Numbered from the stretch's first letter, positions 1 to 13,113 are shown. The stretch is 64,000 nt of DNA from Cladosporium sp. IMV 00045 (GCA_001931905.2 MSJI02000715.1:1-64000), one strand, 5' to 3'. Notes: generated by a model not told the origin, from the sequence alone. Translations and numbers: made by a program.

Positions 1-3000
1 TCCATGACTCCTTTGAAGGTTTGGTTGTCCTGGGTGTCAAAGTTGCTGAGTCTCTGCCTGGCATCTCCAAGCTTTCGGTCGACAGCTACTGTGATGTGTT
101 GCTTTGACGTGGCGATCACATAGCCATTCGCGAGAGCCCATTGACCCTTCTCAGAAGATACGACCACAGGTTCGCCAACAGTCAATTGGCTGCCTTCAGC
201 AAAGGAAGTCCCAGCTGCATCCTGTGCGCGACTGAAGGCGTAAGTGTAGCGATTGATCTTGCCACCAAATCCTTCGATGCCATCAACGATGCTCGAAGCA
301 ACAACCGCAGCAGTGGAGGAAAGGTCCTGGTCGATGACGAGCTTTCCAAAACAACGCCCAGACTCTTCACGCTCAGACGACGCCATGGTCCAGAGCTCCC
401 TGCGGAAACGGCTCGACTCGCTTTCCTCGAAAGTGAGCAGCTTGTCCCATTTGCTGAACCAAGCACGAAGCGCCTGCGCTTGTGATTTATCGTGTGCTGA
501 CGAGTTCAGCAGGTGGCCTACTGCTTCGTGCCAAACCAGTGCATGGTTCTTTTTCCCGTCATCAACCATTCCAGCTGAATCAGCGGACCCATTTTCCGCG
601 AGGGCATGATACGTGAAGCAAGATTGCTGCGCATAGCATTTGCCACACTTGAAAGCGTTCCGCAGCAGGGCGGGCAGGCCAGATCGCTCGAACTCTTGCG
701 AGTTGGATTCTTCTTGAACGTGGCCATCCTTCAGCGGATACTTGGCTTTGTGAATGTAGCTCGCAAGCCTGTTTCGCTGTTGTATCATCTGCCGGATCTC
801 GTTGACTGGAGGCGCGATTCGAGTCATAGATGAACTCTCGAGGTAATACAGGATGCCTGCTTTGACAGCCACGTCGTACCGGTCGGAAAGAAGAAGAGTG
901 TACAACGCCGTCTGCGCTCGATGAGCAGGCGATTGTGTCGTACGCCCGGTCTTGACTTCGAAAGGCGTCACAAGCTGCTTCAAGGGTTGTCTTGGATCAT
1001 CGCGCAGCGCGGCTTGAATAGTGGCGTCGATGTTTCCCTTGAGACCGTATTGTGGCGACCAGATATGCTCTTCAACAGCAATGAGCTTGTTGACAGACAT
1101 CCAGACCTTTTCACCCTGTCTGTCGTCCACAAGCGACGATCTAGAAGGCTCAGGCGAGACAAAGACTTTTGCCCACGCAGCTAGCTCGCCCATCTTCGCC
1201 TTGATCTCTTCGGTCGCTAGGACAGTGTCCTGCATACCCAGTTCCCACAGGCCTTCGACATGGGCTTGGACTGTTTTGCCCACGAGCTCGGCGAGAAACT
1301 GATCCTGCCATCGGTTGGCTCCCAGGGCTTGCTGGAAGATTTCGTGAAGGATCTTGCCATAGATCATCGCCTTGTTCGTCTCACCGGTGGCCTTGATGCG
1401 GTCTTGCAAAACGGCTTTGCGGGCACAGTCGAACGAATCCGCGACAGTAGTCGCAGACAGCATGTGGTCGGGATGTATGACGAGAAAAGCACTCTCCTCG
1501 CTATCGTTGAGCTCGAGCTGTTGCGAAAAGAAGAAATCGTCGTCTATAGCTCGGCCCGGCAAATGAGAGACGTGCACGATGTGTCCCTTTACTACCGGTG
1601 TCGCAACCCACGATCCTCGTAGGGTGATCGCAACATGTAGGCTGGTTCTGTCTTCTTTCACTACCAATACCTTGGTCAAGTCAGCTTGAATCGTACCAAT
1701 GATGAGCTTTAATTATTGACGGCATACCTTTTCGGGTAGGTGACGACCTTTGTTATTCGTGAACTCTCCTTCGGTGGTTTGTTGAATAATGAAGCGCCGG
1801 TAATGCTGGCCGGCTATTCTTTCCACTCTGTTGACGTGTGAAGAGTCGATGTCAGGAGTGTGCGCTCTTGGTGGAGGTTTGCGTTGTCTGGGACGAATGC
1901 GACTCGGAGAGGACTAAATACTTATAAGCTATGTACTTTACTATTTGGGATGCGGTCGACTTGCCCTCTGTGCCTGCGTCGCTTGCAGCTCTGCTTCCAT
2001 AAAACTAGTTTCGTCCAAGTCGTCGCATGCGAACTCATCATCTTCGTCATCATCAATCAAAGTCCCCTCATACTGTTGCGGCGATGGTTGCGGTGGTGGA
2101 TTGGGATGTGGAGGGATGTCGTGCAATGACCGGTTTTGCAAGGGTTGCGACATCAGCTCGTCGAGATCTTCCGTTGAGAAGTCCATGTCATCCCCGAACT
2201 CATCAAGATCTTCCAAGAGAGAAGGCAAAGGTGCTGCTGGTGGCGCCTTTGGTGGTGCGGGTGCGGGTGCTGACTCTTTCGTCGAGTCATTTGGCGTACG
2301 GCGAATCGATGGCCGCCTAAAGGCTGGCAAAGGAGCTTTGCTCTGGAGGTGCAAAGGCGCCGGTACCGAGATATCTTGCCCATTAGAGCCATTGTTGGAG
2401 CGGTATTGGTCGTCTCTGTCATGGGCAGCAGAGTCGGTGGACGTGGTCTTAGGTCTGCTTCCACCTAGCGGGCGAGTGGCTGGGGGACCCATACGAGGGG
2501 TTGGCCTGGCATTCAGATCGAGTTTTGGCAGTTGTTCAGTTGCAGATTCGTTCACTGGCCCAAACTCGCTACCCGTGTCCGGCAATGGGCTTGAACTGGA
2601 AGGCTCGTCCGCATGGATTGCCGGCATCGCTTTTGCGAGTCTTTGCGTCGCCAGAGATTCCTGAATCTTCTCAACCATAGCCGCAACCTTGCTCCTTCCA
2701 CCCGATTCAGCTTGTCCGTTTTGCCATATGTCGACTTTGGCGCTCATGTTTGTTCTCCGTTTCTTGCTCCTACTGCTCGGCCAGTCGTTGCCTGTGCTCG
2801 CCCATCTTCGAAGACCTGATCCTTTGACGGGCGTTTCCAACGGTCGAGGTGAGCCTTGGAACACCATGTTGTTGAGGTCAGGTAATCTCATAGCGTCACC
2901 GTTGTCCTTTCCGATCCCATATCTTTGCCACAAGTCTGCTGCGGGATCAGCCTCTGGTGTCCGCTTCTCTGCACTGCCAGCAAAGAATGCAGACGCCTCG

Positions 3001-3685
3001 GCTCGTTGCGATGAGGTGTTTGGACATGAAGGTGATGAAGACCTGGCTCTTTTTCGTTTGCGATTCGGTGTGAGCTGTGTTGACGAGCTGTTCGGTATCC
3101 AGCCGATGTGCTCCTCCGGCGACTCCTCCCTCGGCTCTGGCCTTGGATTTTCATCCACGTTTCCAATCAAATCTTCCAATGATAAACGAGCGCCTGGTGT
3201 TGACGGGAATGTGTTCGCGTGTGGTAGTTGAGGTGTTTTGGTCGAGTCGTCCATCTTTCCGGGTGTTGCAGTTTTCACTGCGTGCTGTGGCGCTGAGCTC
3301 GACGTGGCATTGTGCTGCTTTACGATCCGGTCTACTGGTCGAGATGAGTCGGCTGGAGTGCCATTCTCCTTGGCTTCGGCGGCTCCACGCGCCACGTTAG
3401 GCTGGTTGGCGACGAACTGAAAAGCCTTCAGTTTCGACCTGGCTTGTGAGGTTGCTGGCACTGGAGGTCGTGGTAGGGCGGTCGTATTGGTTGTGTCGCC
3501 GAGTGTTGTGCGGTTCTGATTTCTATGCCAATTTCCTGGTCTCGGCTGCGCATTGTCAGTATTCGGGTATTGTGGTATATCCGTGGGAAAATAGCATCGC
3601 AACAACGGAAGCCGCAGCCTGTCAAGGCGTGAATACCTACCTTTCTCTGGTCCTGTTCAAAGAAGCCTTTTGTCCGCGACGACAT
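1..3685 (-). CDS. DNA2: DNA replication ATP-dependent helicase/nuclease Dna2, 5' part (continues past left edge)
   Basis: Dna2 processes long flaps in Okazaki fragments and resects DNA ends in the nucleus. I read a short first exon (3641-3685, 15 codons, starting MSSRTKGFFEQ), an intron at 3546-3640, then a long exon from 3545. That exon encodes a disordered Ser/Pro-rich N-terminus ending in an acidic patch near 2000-2200. A second short intron lies near 1890-1945 with borders I could not fix, and a third at 1671-1727. The nuclease region begins near 1460 with the motif SATTVADSFDCARKAVLQ, followed by YGKILHEIFQ. The Fe-S ligands are visible: one Cys near 1425 and a C-x2-C-x5-C group (CGKCYAQQSC) near 615-645. 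The helicase half lies outside the window. The intron-free ATG at 3605 is less likely because the spliced start gives FFEQDQRK joined to PRPGNWHRN, which fits fungal Dna2 N-termini. Family assignment is strong; exon borders near 1900 are uncertain. Confidence 0.88.
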
Positions 3686-4307
3686 TGAATTATCAGGTAG
3701 TCCTGTCCGTCATTCGTGCATTTGTATAATCAATGAGGTAGAATGTAAAAGCGAGTCCGGCGTTTCGTCTGGTGTCGGAGGGGTTTGAGAAGTGTATTCG
3801 AAGTGTCTTCGAGCTGAACGACGCGACGCGTTGAGCAGGCGCGTATCAGATGAGATTAAGATAAGATAAGAGTCTCGCTTCGGATGGATGAAGACAACAC
3901 TCGAAGACCTCACACGCCATCATCTCTCCATGTTTCTCCACATTCGAGACTATCCTTTACCCTACACTTGGCCACAGTAGTGCCACAGCGCTCTTTATAG
4001 CGTTGCATGTTGGCCTCCAAAATAGGCATACTTTTGAAGTCTTTAGATGAACTCTGACTACCCCGACGGGTAAATGTCGATCGGTCTGCTCCTCCACATC
4101 GCGGGAGTTTCTTCCAAACCTTGGTATTAACCCGGTTTATTGCTAGTATCGGATCTATACGACTTCGTACCCGGGGGCATCATGACGCGGAGTAAGTAGA
4201 GAAGCCCTGATTTAGTACCACGATACCGAACTGTCTACTTATAAATGCCGAACTCCCTTCCATGATATCTTTCGAAATCTCATCATCATCCTATTTACTC
4301 ATTCAGC
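3686..4307. other. Intergenic: divergent promoters of DNA2 and the six-hairpin glycosidase
   Basis: No coding potential is seen in this 622-base stretch. It must hold the 5' regions of DNA2 (minus) and of the secreted glycosidase gene (plus). The only site I can point to is a TATA-like box near 4240. Confidence 0.6.
4240..4245 (+). promoter_or_regulatory. TATA-like box of the six-hairpin glycosidase gene
   Basis: TATAAA lies 63-68 bases upstream of the ATG at 4308, in an AT-rich pocket, a plausible spacing for a strongly inducible secreted-enzyme gene. It is a motif match only. Confidence 0.4.
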
Positions 4308-6382
4308 ATGCTATCCCAAGTGCTTGCATTGGCAGGCGCCGCAGCTTGTGTTTCGCAAGTCAATGCATCGCCTCTCAGAAGGCGGGCGCTTGATACTAAA
4401 TCGCTTGCGGATCAGTACTTCGGCAATGATGCCCCTTGGTACAAGGACCGCATCCCGTATTTCGAATGCTCCGATTCTGAAATGCAGGACGTCTACTACT
4501 ATCGATGGAAGCTCTTCCGGGCTCATCAGAGAGACCTTGGGCAGCGTGGCTACATCTCAACTGGTTGGTGCATACTCAGTTGAACACATTATGAGCGCTC
4601 ACTCATCTCTTCGCAGAATTCCTGGACGATGTGGGATGGCAGCTTGAGCCTTGGGCTTCTCTGAACGATGCAACCGGCTTTCACATTGGTGAAGGCCGTT
4701 GGCTGCGCGATCGCCGCTTCAGTGACGACTACCTTAACCATATGTTCAATGGAGGCAACGACAGACATTTCACAGACTACATGGCAGACAGCACTTGGGC
4801 TCGCTACCTTGTGGATGGCGATGAGTCCAGAGTCGTTGCTCACCTGGATGCCATGATTGCCTTGTACGACGAATGGAATGACAAGCTTGACACCAGTAAG
4901 GGCTTGTACTGGATCGAGCCGCTGGCAGATGCTACAGAGTATACGATCTCAAGCATCGATGCTTCTGGCGGCGAAGATGGTTTCGGTGGCGGCGAGGCCT
5001 TTCGTCCATCCATCAACTCCTACATGTGGGCGAACTTCCGTGCAATCGCAAGCATTGCGAACCTGACCGGACAATCAGATGTCTCAGCAGCATACGTCGA
5101 ACGGGCTGCTGAGCTGAAGGAGCGCTTCCAGACTGACATCTGGAACGACACATTGTCCCATTTCATTGATCGCCATTACACCGCCACCGAATTCGTCGAG
5201 TACTGGCAGCCCATCCGCGGCCGTGAACTGGTCGGACTCGTCCCCTGGATGTTCAGCATGCCGGATGACGATGTCAAGTACAGCGTCGCTTGGGAACATC
5301 TGCTGGACAGCGAGGAGCTAAGCGGTTCTAGCGGTATGAGAACCGTCGGCCCTTCCTACGAGTACTACATGCGCCAGTACCGATACGACGCCCCGACCGG
5401 CCTGCGCGAGTGCCAATGGAACGGACCTGTCTGGCCCTACCAAACCACGCAAGTTCTCCTAGGCCTTGCGAATCTGCTAGAGAACTACAACCAGACTTCC
5501 ATCTCGAGGAGCGACTACCTCAACGAGCTGAGAAGATACACCAAGCTGCACTACCAGAACGGCACGCTAGACTTGGAAGAGGACTACGAGCCCGACAAGC
5601 CCGGTCCCATCGTCGGCCTCGCACGCTCGCACCACTATTTCCACTCTGGCTACAACGACATCATCATCTCCGGTCTCGTTGGCATCCGCCCTCAAGCAGA
5701 CGACAGCATCGTCATCGAATCCATGCTCCCCGCCGATTCGGACATCACCCACTTCCGTCTGCAAGACGTCTCCTACCATGGCCACAGCATCGCCGTGCAA
5801 TGGGACGCGGACGGCAGCCACTACGGCCAGAAAGCAGGTCTCACACTCGAAGTCGACGGAGAAGAAGCAGCCTCATCATCCAAGCTTGAGCGCCTTACCG
5901 CCACCATCTCCCGCTCCCTCGCCCCAGCCATCGACCGCTCTCGCGTCGCGAAATCCATCCAACTAGTCCGAGGCGAGTACCCGAAAGGCAGCGCGTCAAG
6001 CGGCAACGAGACGGAGAACATCCACGACGCGATCGACGGACGAGTGTGGTTTTTCCCCGAACTGCCGAACGGCTGGAACTCCAACTCGACCGCGGAAGAC
6101 TCGCAGCAGTGGTATAATATCGATTTCGGCAATGCTACATCCCTCGGTAGTGCTGAGTTGGCTTTCTTCGTTGATGATGGGGATTTTGCCCTTCCGTTGG
6201 ATTATGAGATCGCTTCTTGGGATGGGAGTAAGTGGGAAACGATCGATGGTGATGCAGGGGAGTTGGTCGCTAATGGGGTTACGAATGTTGAATGGAGTGA
6301 GCTCAGCACGACGCAACTGAGGCTGTCTTTCACGCAGGCTGCAGGGAAGCGGACGAGGTTGGCGGAATTCAAGGCTTTCTGA
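4308..6382 (+). CDS. Secreted six-hairpin (MGH1/GH63-like) glycoside hydrolase with C-terminal discoidin-like domain
   Basis: Two exons (4308-4563 and 4617-6382, 53-nt intron) give 673 aa. The N-terminus is a clear signal peptide (MLSQVLALAGAAACVSQVNA) followed by RRR, a likely Kex2-type processing site, so the enzyme should be secreted. The body has features of (alpha/alpha)6 glycosidases such as the mannosylglycerate-hydrolase-like group: EGRWLRDRRF, SINSYMWANF, WNGPVWPYQT and a late YNDIIISGLVG segment. The last 150 residues (GNETENIHDAIDGR, then WYNIDFGNAT) look like an F5/8-type galactose-binding fold, suggesting glycan binding. Substrate cannot be read from the sequence. A GH43 enzyme lies just downstream on the same strand, so both may act on plant cell-wall galactan or arabinogalactan; that is inference from context. 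Fold family moderately sure, substrate unknown. Confidence 0.75.
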
Positions 6383-7166
6383 GCGATGGGAATATACCTG
6401 GTTTGAGACAGCCTGGGGTGTTTCGACTCCTTCAGGCATTGATCGGATTTACTCGAAACGTTGATGTTTCAAAGAGGTATTGTATAAGTGCAATGCCGCA
6501 CTTCGAAACAGAGTTCCATGTCGCTCGTGATACTTTCGAACCGTAGCAAAGTCGACATTAACAAAACGTAAAGGAGCAACAAAGCACACTGAGACTCGTG
6601 CCACTCCTCTCGGCAGAATACCTCCCGAAGTACAAACCTCACAAGCTCAAACCATAAAACACGAAGGCAAGGTAAACGCCCCCCAATGTATCCAACAAGC
6701 GACAATCCCAACTCCACACCCAAACCCCACTCAAACTTCTCCACAAAGGATTCCACCTCCTACTATACGAGATGAGGAAAGCAGTAATGCGGAGAACGCC
6801 TTTCGATCCTTCCCGTGAATATCGTCAAGTGAAGCCGAACATCAACACGACCCGCCGATCACACATCATACTCCATACATCAACACGCTATGCTCTCTAG
6901 GTTTCACTAAACCCGCTCGCTAATGCTCGTATACCTGCACGCTTCTCCGTGACCATTGTGTAATAGGCGCTGGTCGTCGCCGGGATGTGGAGTGGTTGCG
7001 TATTTGTGTTTAACCTGCTTTTCGAAGTAGACTACTGTAGCATACATGCATTTGCGAAGTAGAGTGGCCTTCGGCTAGGGTATATATTACAGTGTGTCTT
7101 CGAATTTAGGAGACGGCTTTACGACTTCTCAATCCATCAGTGATTATTGCAAATCACCACTAGCAA
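6383..7166. other. Intergenic between the two secreted glycosidases
   Basis: This 784-base stretch has no supported gene. It holds the terminator side of the six-hairpin gene and the promoter of the GH43 gene, including an AT-rich TATA-like run (TATATATTA) near 7081-7089, about 80 bases before the GH43 start. Confidence 0.5.
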
Positions 7167-8645
7167 ATGTCTTTCACGCGCCTTTCGGGTCTGCTGCTGG
7201 CCGCTGTGGCCATTGGCACGCCTTTCGCAAATGCGGCGAATGCTACGTTCTATCCCAAGATCAATTTGACAGACACTTCGGGGACTTTGATCCAAGCCCA
7301 TGGCGGGGCGATTCTGCAGAGTGCCAGCTCTGATGATGATAATTGGTATTGGTTCGGGGAGGACAAGACGGGCAAGACCAATAGTGGCAGGTAAGTAATA
7401 TCCACCAAAGCAAGGCACGCTTCGCCATCCCAGAAGAGGAAGCCCGCGCTAACGCGACCCAGTTTCATCGGCGTAAACTGCTACCGCAGCGCAGACTTCG
7501 TGTCCTGGGAACGGGTGGGCCACGTCCTCTCACCCGAAGGCAACGAGGGCACGAACATCTCATCCAGCCGCATCGTCGAGCGGCCCAAAGTGCTCTACAA
7601 CGACAAAAACGCCGAGTACGTCATGTGGTTCCACGGCGACGACTCCAGCTACGGCGCGGCGCAAGTCGGCGTGGCGACGAGCGCGACCGTCGACGGCGAG
7701 TACGAGTGGAAAGGGAATTTCAAGCCGTTCGAAAACGACAGTCGGGATATGACGGTGTGGAAGGACCCGGACGATGGTGCTGCGTACCTCATCTACGCGA
7801 CAAACGGGAACGCGGATTTCGCGATCGCGAGTCTGGACGAGGATTACTACGCTCCGAACGAGAGTTTGTATACTTTCGACGGCGTCTTTTGGGAGGCTCC
7901 GGGCGTGTTCAAGATCGATGGGGTTTTCTACCTGATTTTCTCGCGGCAGGACGGCTGGACGCCCACGGACAACTTTTACATGACTTCGTCGTCGATGGCG
8001 GGGCCGTGGTCGGAGGCGACGCTGCTCGCGCCCGAAGGCTCGTATGCGTATTTGACGCAAAACGCGTATGATATCGTGATCGAGGGCTCGGAGCAGGTTG
8101 TGTACCTTTACTACGGCGACCACTGGAGCGGCAATCAGCTTGGTTCTTCGACTTACGCTTTCCACCCCGTCACGCATGATGGGGAGACGCTCTCGCTGCA
8201 CAATACGGGCGCTTGGACGCTGGATCTCGAGACTGGACGCTGGTCTGATCTGCCGTATGAGAGCGTTACGGCGGCCGATTCCACGACGGCAGAGTCTACC
8301 CTTGTTGATTGCGAGGATGGTTGTGCTGGTGGAAAGGCAGCCAACATGACTTCCGAGACTTCGTTCTCGTTCACGTACTCCGGTGACGAGGGCGACAAAG
8401 TCTTGGGCATTGAGTATGTTTACAATGGACCGAAGAATAGGTTCCTTCACATTGGAGTGACGGTGAATGATGTCGCGGCTGAGGGCAATGCGCTGCTCGA
8501 AACGACTCGCGGTACGACTTTTGCTCAGGAAGCTCCGTTCCCGGTTCAGCTGGCAAGTGGCGATAATGTTACCCTGACATTGCTGGACTGGGACAGCAAT
8601 GCGTTCTTGGTGGACAGTGTCAAGGTATATGAGGACTTGAGGTGA
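7167..8645 (+). CDS. Secreted GH43-family glycosidase, resembling exo-beta-1,3-galactanase, with C-terminal carbohydrate-binding module
   Basis: Two exons (7167-7390 and 7463-8645, 72-nt intron) give 468 aa. The N-terminal 23 residues form a signal peptide ending in ANA, so the product is extracellular. The catalytic five-bladed propeller is indicated by AHGGAIL followed by YWFGEDK, the RIVERPKVLYN and YVMWFHGDD segments, MTVWKDPDD and the later FWEAPGVFK. These fit the GH43 subgroup that includes exo-beta-1,3-galactanases. Residues from about 345 on (SFSFTYSGDEGDK to the final VDSVKVYEDL) look like a CBM35-type beta-sandwich, usual in that subgroup. The upstream neighbour is another secreted glycosidase on the same strand. 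Family assignment is good. Exo-galactanase activity is inferred from the motif pattern and domain order, and other GH43 specificities cannot be excluded. Confidence 0.82.
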
Positions 8646-9830
8646 AGGCAACGTGGGTGAAGGTTTGAGGTCGTATCCAGCATGAAAAGAGTATTCAACA
8701 TGTCATCTCGTACTCGCGGCTCAGACTGATGCAGTGTTTTGGCAGATTTCTTGTAGAAGGCTGTCGTTGACGGGTCGTTGCGGAGATCAGGTCGCAGGTT
8801 TTCGCATTCAGGGTGGGAATTCGATATGGTTTCAGACAGCGTCAGAGCATGTGCGCCTGGTGTGGGCATATTGCGTGTACGCGTGCACTTGGTGGGTGGT
8901 GGTCATTAGTGACGCCATTGTGCAGTTCTCGGGTACATCGGAGAGTGGTTGTCCAGTCCAGAGTGTAATACAAAGACAAGACGGGAACGCGTTTCGCACG
9001 TATTAGGCTTGTCGATAGAAGCGTTTCTACGATTTACGAGGCGAGCAATAACAGGTGTTGATGTTGCAGGAGAAGACTTTCTCTCGGCCGTAGAACGAAA
9101 GACACTTCTTAGGTCGGCGGGCTAGTACAATTTGACCGACTTTATGCGCCGAAGCGGGATGCATGTGATGATGCATGAGTTATGCAAGTCGGCACTGGGC
9201 TGCTGTGTATCTGCTTGATCAAGCCAAAGATGGCCACAAACTGAACATGCTTGAACACATCGATGGAGGCGTTCATAGTCTAAGGCAGAGACATATCCTC
9301 CATGTGCGTGTCATGTAATGGCTGTTCTGATTCGCCCGGTAGCTAGCTAGATCAAGCAGCCTTATGAAAGCAGGACCTTGCTTATTCACTCAAAGTACCG
9401 AACCGAGGCTCGTCAAGTGGCAGCTTGGCTGGACTCAACGCTAAGAGAGAGGCGATTGATGATGCGGATCTTCCATCGTTTCGCTTGCGACACTCCCGGA
9501 GATCAAAGCGCTCCGTACCGATGGCTCGAGGTCACCTAATATCTTTCTTGCTGGCCGCCTTATTGATATAAGACTCTGTCTGTTGACGGCAACGTGGTAG
9601 GTTATTGATAGCTCCAACAGCTTCCACAGCTTCATCCTCACCCCACCTCACCTTGTTTCAAAAGCTCCAGCTTGATCTTGATCGTCAGCCCTGCCCTGAA
9701 TCTTTAAATACGCTGACTACGCATTGACACCGCCACTTCTACTCGTCCGTTCCTCTTCGACTCCATTGCGAGAGGCCTCAAAGTCACCACACGCCACTCT
9801 ACAACCACCACCACCAACTACACCGCCAAT
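8646..9830. other. Intergenic upstream of CYP505
   Basis: No supported gene in about 1.2 kb. The short open frames here lack introns, start context or recognisable motifs. The 3' half must carry the promoter of the P450 gene; a pyrimidine- and CA-rich leader precedes its ATG. Confidence 0.55.
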
Positions 9831-12800
9831 ATGGCGACCATTGACGAGAGGGACACTGTACCCATCCCTCAGCCCCGAGGCTACCCTCTGGTTGGCAACA
9901 TCACAGACATCGACCCCGAGCAGCCCACATCATCATTAATGAACCTTTCTCGCGAGTATGGTGCGTAAACAGATCCTCCCTCTCCTTCATTGACAACCTG
10001 CTGACATGTTCCAAGGCGAGATTGTCAGCCTCACACTTTTCGGCCAACGCCGCATCTTCATCAACTCAGTAGCTCTGCTGAACGAGGTTTGCGACGAAAA
10101 GCGTTTCAACAAATCAGTCTCCGCGGCTCTGAATGAACTTCGCGCTGGTATTCACGATGGCCTGTTCACTGCCCACCATGGCGAGAAGAACTGGGAGACC
10201 GCGCACCGCGTTCTCGTGCCCGCCTTCGGTCCCCTCCACATGAAGGACATGTTCGACGACATGAAAGACATCGCATCACAGCTGGTGCTGAAATGGGCTC
10301 GAATGGGTCCAGCTTACTGCATCCCTGCAGCTGACGACTTCACGAGACTGACTCTGGACACGCTCGCTCTGTGTGCCATGTCTTACCGCTTCAACTCTTT
10401 CTACAAGGACGAAATGCACCCTTTCATCGACGCCATGGTGAACTTTCTCAGCATTGGCGGTCGCAAGCAAAGGCGTCCGAATGCCATGTCACCTTTCTTC
10501 CGCGCAGAAGATCAGCAGTTTGACCAAAGTATCAAATACATGCGCGACCTCAGTGCGGATCTGGTGAGGCAGCGGCGTGAAAACCCGACCGATACGAAAG
10601 ACCTCATGAACGCAATGGTCAACGGCAAGGACCCAAAGACTGGTGAACAGTTGAGCGAGGATTCCATCATTGACAATATGATCACGTTCCTTATCGCCGG
10701 ACATGAGACCACTTCTGGCTTGCTCAGCTTCTTGTGGTACTACATGCTCAAATCACCGGAGGCCTACAGGAAGGCCCAGGAGGAAGTCGATACTGTGATT
10801 GGAACTCGCAGCATTGAATACGAGGATCTCAGCAAGCTGCCCTACATCAACGCAATGCTACGAGAGACTCTCCGCCTGCAACCAACAGCACCTGGTTTCT
10901 CAACCACACCAAAGGCCGAAGCTGGCGAAATTATTGGCGGCAAGTATCACGTCAAGAAGGGCGAGTCTATGCTCGCAGCTTTGCACTGCGTACATCGTGA
11001 CCCAGCAGTCTATGGCTCGGATGCCGAGGAATGGAAGCCTGAACGCATGCTCGACGAAAACTTCGAAAAGCTGCCCCCTAACTCCTGGAAGCCGTTCGGA
11101 AATGGTGCCAGAGCTTGCATTGGCCGACCTTTTGCATGGCAGGAAGCCCAACTGGTTGTTGCCACTCTCCTCCAGTACCTTAACTTCCACATGGACGATT
11201 CGAGCTACGACCTTCAGCTCAAGGCTACATTGACCATCAAGCCTAAGGATTTTAACATTCGTGCTACCCTGAGAGAAGGCTGGACCGCAACCAAGATTGA
11301 GCAGAACCTCTCAGGGTCCATTCGTGGCGGTCCGGCCGACAAGAACACTTCCAAGGCTGCTCAGCCAGAGACCAACGCAGGAATCCCGTTTACTGTGCTT
11401 TATGGCAGTAACAGCGGCACTTGCGAGGCCTTCGCTCAGACTCTGGCCGCAGACGCTGCATCCCACGGCTTCAAGGCCAAGGTTGACACTCTTGACTCCT
11501 TTGCCAGGCAGAACGATCCCCCAAGCGAGCCGGTTATCATTGTCACCGCTAGCTACGAGGGTGAACCACCAGACAATGCTGCTCACTTTTACAACTGGCT
11601 GGCCAACCTGCCAGAAGACAAGAAGCTGAACACTACGCATGCAGTGTTTGGCGCCGGTCACTCTGACTGGAAAGCGACCTTCCACAAGGTGCCTACTGCG
11701 ATTGACGAAATGCTTGCGCAACACGGTAGCAAGCGCATCTGTGAGCGGGGTGGCGCCGATGCGTCTAAGGGAGACATGATGAGCGACTTCCAGACTTGGG
11801 AGGACCAGGTCTTGTGGCCCGCAATGAGAGAGGCCTACGGCGGAGACGAGACCAGCCTTGAGGCTGAGGCTGCGGCCGGAGCACAAAACCTCTCCGTCGA
11901 GGTCACCAGCCGTCGTGCTTCTCATCTCCGCGCCGATGTGAGCGAGGCAAAGGTCGTCGCAGCTCGCACTTTGACTGCGCCTGGTGTGCCAGAACGCAGG
12001 CACATTGAGATTCAGCTGCCGACATCTATGACCTACCGCGCCGGCGATTACCTCGCCATTCTTCCTCTAAACCCAGCCGAGACAGTGCACCGGGTGGCTA
12101 CTCGCTTCGGCCTGCCATGGGACAGCATGTTGACCATCACCTCGAAGACTGGCACGGCTTTGCCAACCGGCTCTCCCATTTCTGCCCACGCCCTTTTCTC
12201 GGCATACCTCGAGCTATCTCAACCAGCAACCAAGCGCAACCTCGCCATGTTGATCTCAATCGCCACCGACAAGGAAACCAAGACCTCGCTTGAGTCTCTT
12301 GCAACAGAGAAGAACTTCACCCAGGAAATCACGAACAAGCGCGTATCCCTCCTCGATCTCCTCGAGCGCTTCCCCGACCTCCCCCTGCCGCTCTCCGCCT
12401 TCATCGCCTCTCTCATCACCATGCGCGTGCGCCAATACAGCGTCTCATCCTCCCCCCTCAGCAACCCCAACGTCGCCTCCCTCACCTACGCCGTCCTCGA
12501 CCAGCCCTCCATGTCCGGCCAAGGCCGCTACATCGGCGTAGCAACCAACTACCTCTCACACCTCAAACCGGGCGACATCGTGCACGTGGCCGTCAAACCC
12601 TCGCACCAAGCCTTCCACCTCCCCGCCAAAGGCGAAACCACCCCCATCGTCATGGTCGCCGCCGGCACCGGCCTCGCGCCCTTCCGCGGCTTCATCCAAG
12701 AGCGCGCGGCGCAGATCGGCGCGGGGCGCAAACTCGCCCCCGCCCACTTGTACGTCGGCTACAGGCACCCGGACAAGGACGAGCTGTACCGCGACGAGAT

Positions 12801-13113
12801 GGACTGGTTCCACAAGATCGGCGCCGTGGAAATCCACCACGCCTACTCCCAGGCGCCCGAGCACAGCGGCGGGCACAAGCACGTCGACGACGTGTTGAGG
12901 GCTGACAGGGAGCTGCTCGGGCAGCTGTGGAGGGATGGTGCGAGGGTGTATGTTTGCGGTAGTAGGGGTGTGGGCGATGCTGTGAAGGGTATTGCTATTG
13001 AGCAGCGCAGGCAGGCTTGTAAGGAGAAGGGTGAGGATGATAGTGAGCAGGCGGCGAATAAGTGGTTCGAGAGTATTAGGAACGAGAGGTATAGTACTGA
13101 TGTCTTTGATTAG
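9831..13113 (+). CDS. CYP505-family self-sufficient P450:NADPH reductase fusion (fatty-acid hydroxylase type)
   Basis: Two exons (9831-9960 and 10016-13113, 55-nt intron) give 1,075 aa, the usual length of P450foxy/P450BM3-like fusions, which hydroxylate fatty acids near the omega end using NADPH without a separate reductase. The P450 part (about 1-465) begins with IPQPRGYPLVGNI and has the I-helix AGHETTSG near residue 271, the ETLR motif at 327 and the haem loop FGNGARACIGRPFA with its Cys at about 411. A flavodoxin-like FMN domain begins near 499 (VLYGSNSGTCEAFAQTLA). The FAD/NADPH part follows from about 670, with RQYSVSSSP, a glycine-rich GTGLAPFRGFIQER stretch and VYVCGSR. All key cofactor residues are present, so the enzyme looks intact. 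There is no obvious membrane anchor, as expected for soluble CYP505. No biosynthetic partner is adjacent, so lipid metabolism is the default role. Confidence 0.95.

Noticed and set aside
7560..8651. 363-codon open frame antisense to the GH43 gene
   Set aside because: It is the complementary shadow of a strongly coding frame with clear GH43 motifs and has no features of its own.
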